DNA of 13,317 bases. Origin: DATLOJ01 sp035536315 (GTDB lineage: Bacteria; Actinomycetota; CADDZG01; JAHWKV01). Shown here in pieces: positions 13,129 to 13,317 of the stretch (positions within the stretch are counted from its first letter, which is position 1; every line of letters begins with the position of its first letter). A program made the position numbers and the translations under genes. The DNA lies in NCBI GenBank assembly GCA_035536315.1, contig DATLOJ010000121.1:1-13317 (forward strand), given 5' to 3'. A model generated the notes under the pieces. It made no database searches. It had not been told where the DNA came from and saw only the letters and a program-made list of their open reading frames with translations.

Positions 13129-13317
13129 ACGAGACGCCCGAGGCCGTAAGGGAAAGGGTCAAGCAGGAGGAGCTTGCAAAAGGCTCCGATCCAAGGGTCG
13201 CCGAATCACGGTCGAAAGCGGCGGAGGCACGCGCCAAGCACGGACTACCAATAGATCCACAGCAGGCGTGGAAGGCAAAGCTCGAGCAGGAGGGAGGCGG
13301 GGGCCGTCCGGCGGCCG
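13125..13317 (+). CDS. Partial gene whose N-terminal domain matches that of the bc-complex subunit IV
   Basis: Only the first 64 residues are in the window. ATG 13125 overlaps the CcoO-like stop (ATGA). Residues 1-45 are highly charged and probably helical. Aligned without gaps to the N terminus of the subunit IV protein encoded at 2066-3052, they are identical at 25 of 44 positions, including EExxKGSxP, VAExRxKAA, RA and GLPxDP. A Gly/Pro-rich stretch starts at about residue 57, as if a linker follows. By analogy the rest could be a cytochrome b or subunit IV paralogue or another membrane subunit joined by a tether, but nothing beyond the domain is visible. The operon position suggests it is a third subunit of the CcoN/CcoO-like complex. 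Confidence 0.8.
   Translation, partial: MNETPEAVRERVKQEELAKGSDPRVAESRSKAAEARAKHGLPIDPQQAWKAKLEQEGGGGRPAA

Noticed and set aside
1..13317. CRISPR arrays, tRNA or rRNA genes, insertion sequences, frameshifted genes
   Set aside because: No regularly spaced repeats, cloverleaf-like intergenic stretches, transposase-like frames or broken reading frames were seen; nearly all the sequence is covered by intact genes.

Overview
This GC-rich window is packed with genes for making and using c-type cytochromes. It holds two long minus-strand operons and the start of a divergent plus-strand operon. Neighbouring genes mostly overlap by 1-4 bases at their stop and start codons. The quinol:cytochrome c reductase is of the b6f or Gram-positive type: a four-helix cytochrome b6, a separate subunit IV, a 15-residue second heme-ligand spacing and a conserved cysteine for heme c_i. 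It is combined with a System I (Ccm) cytochrome c maturation pathway whose CcmE is of the cysteine type. This fits an uncultured, deep-branching Gram-positive-like lineage such as Actinomycetota or Chloroflexota. No rRNA or other phylogenetic marker is present, so that placement is weak.

Layout. (a) Minus strand, 11237 down to 4709: a Ccm operon in the order ccmE, ccmF, ccmH (atypical), a small CcmI-like protein, a secreted/membrane protein of unknown role, ccmA, ccmB, ccmC and a very short ccmD. (b) 4599-4708: a short intergenic stretch with a TATAAT box that probably drives the next operon. (c) Minus strand, 4598 down past base 1: a bc-complex operon encoding a 114-aa membrane protein, a 2[4Fe-4S] ferredoxin, cytochrome b6, subunit IV with a long N-terminal extension, a Rieske protein with an extra membrane helix, a membrane-anchored diheme cytochrome c with CcoP-like topology, and a membrane protein cut by the window edge. 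(d) Plus strand, 11252 to the window end: a CcoN-like membrane protein, a CcoO-like monoheme cytochrome c, and the first 64 codons of a third gene.

How they fit together. The Ccm operon would attach heme to the diheme cytochrome c, to the CcoO-like cytochrome and possibly to heme c_i partners. The bc complex would oxidise (mena)quinol and pass electrons to the membrane cytochromes. The plus-strand operon is the surprise. Its CcoN-like protein aligns well with cbb3 oxidase subunit I but has lost every histidine that should bind the low-spin heme, the high-spin heme and CuB. Its CcoO-like partner keeps its heme site. The third gene begins with the same ~45-residue charged domain (25 of 44 positions identical) that precedes the Ala/Pro-rich linker of the bc-complex subunit IV. 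The best candidate for an undescribed system is therefore a histidine-less cbb3-like module physically or functionally tied to the bc complex.
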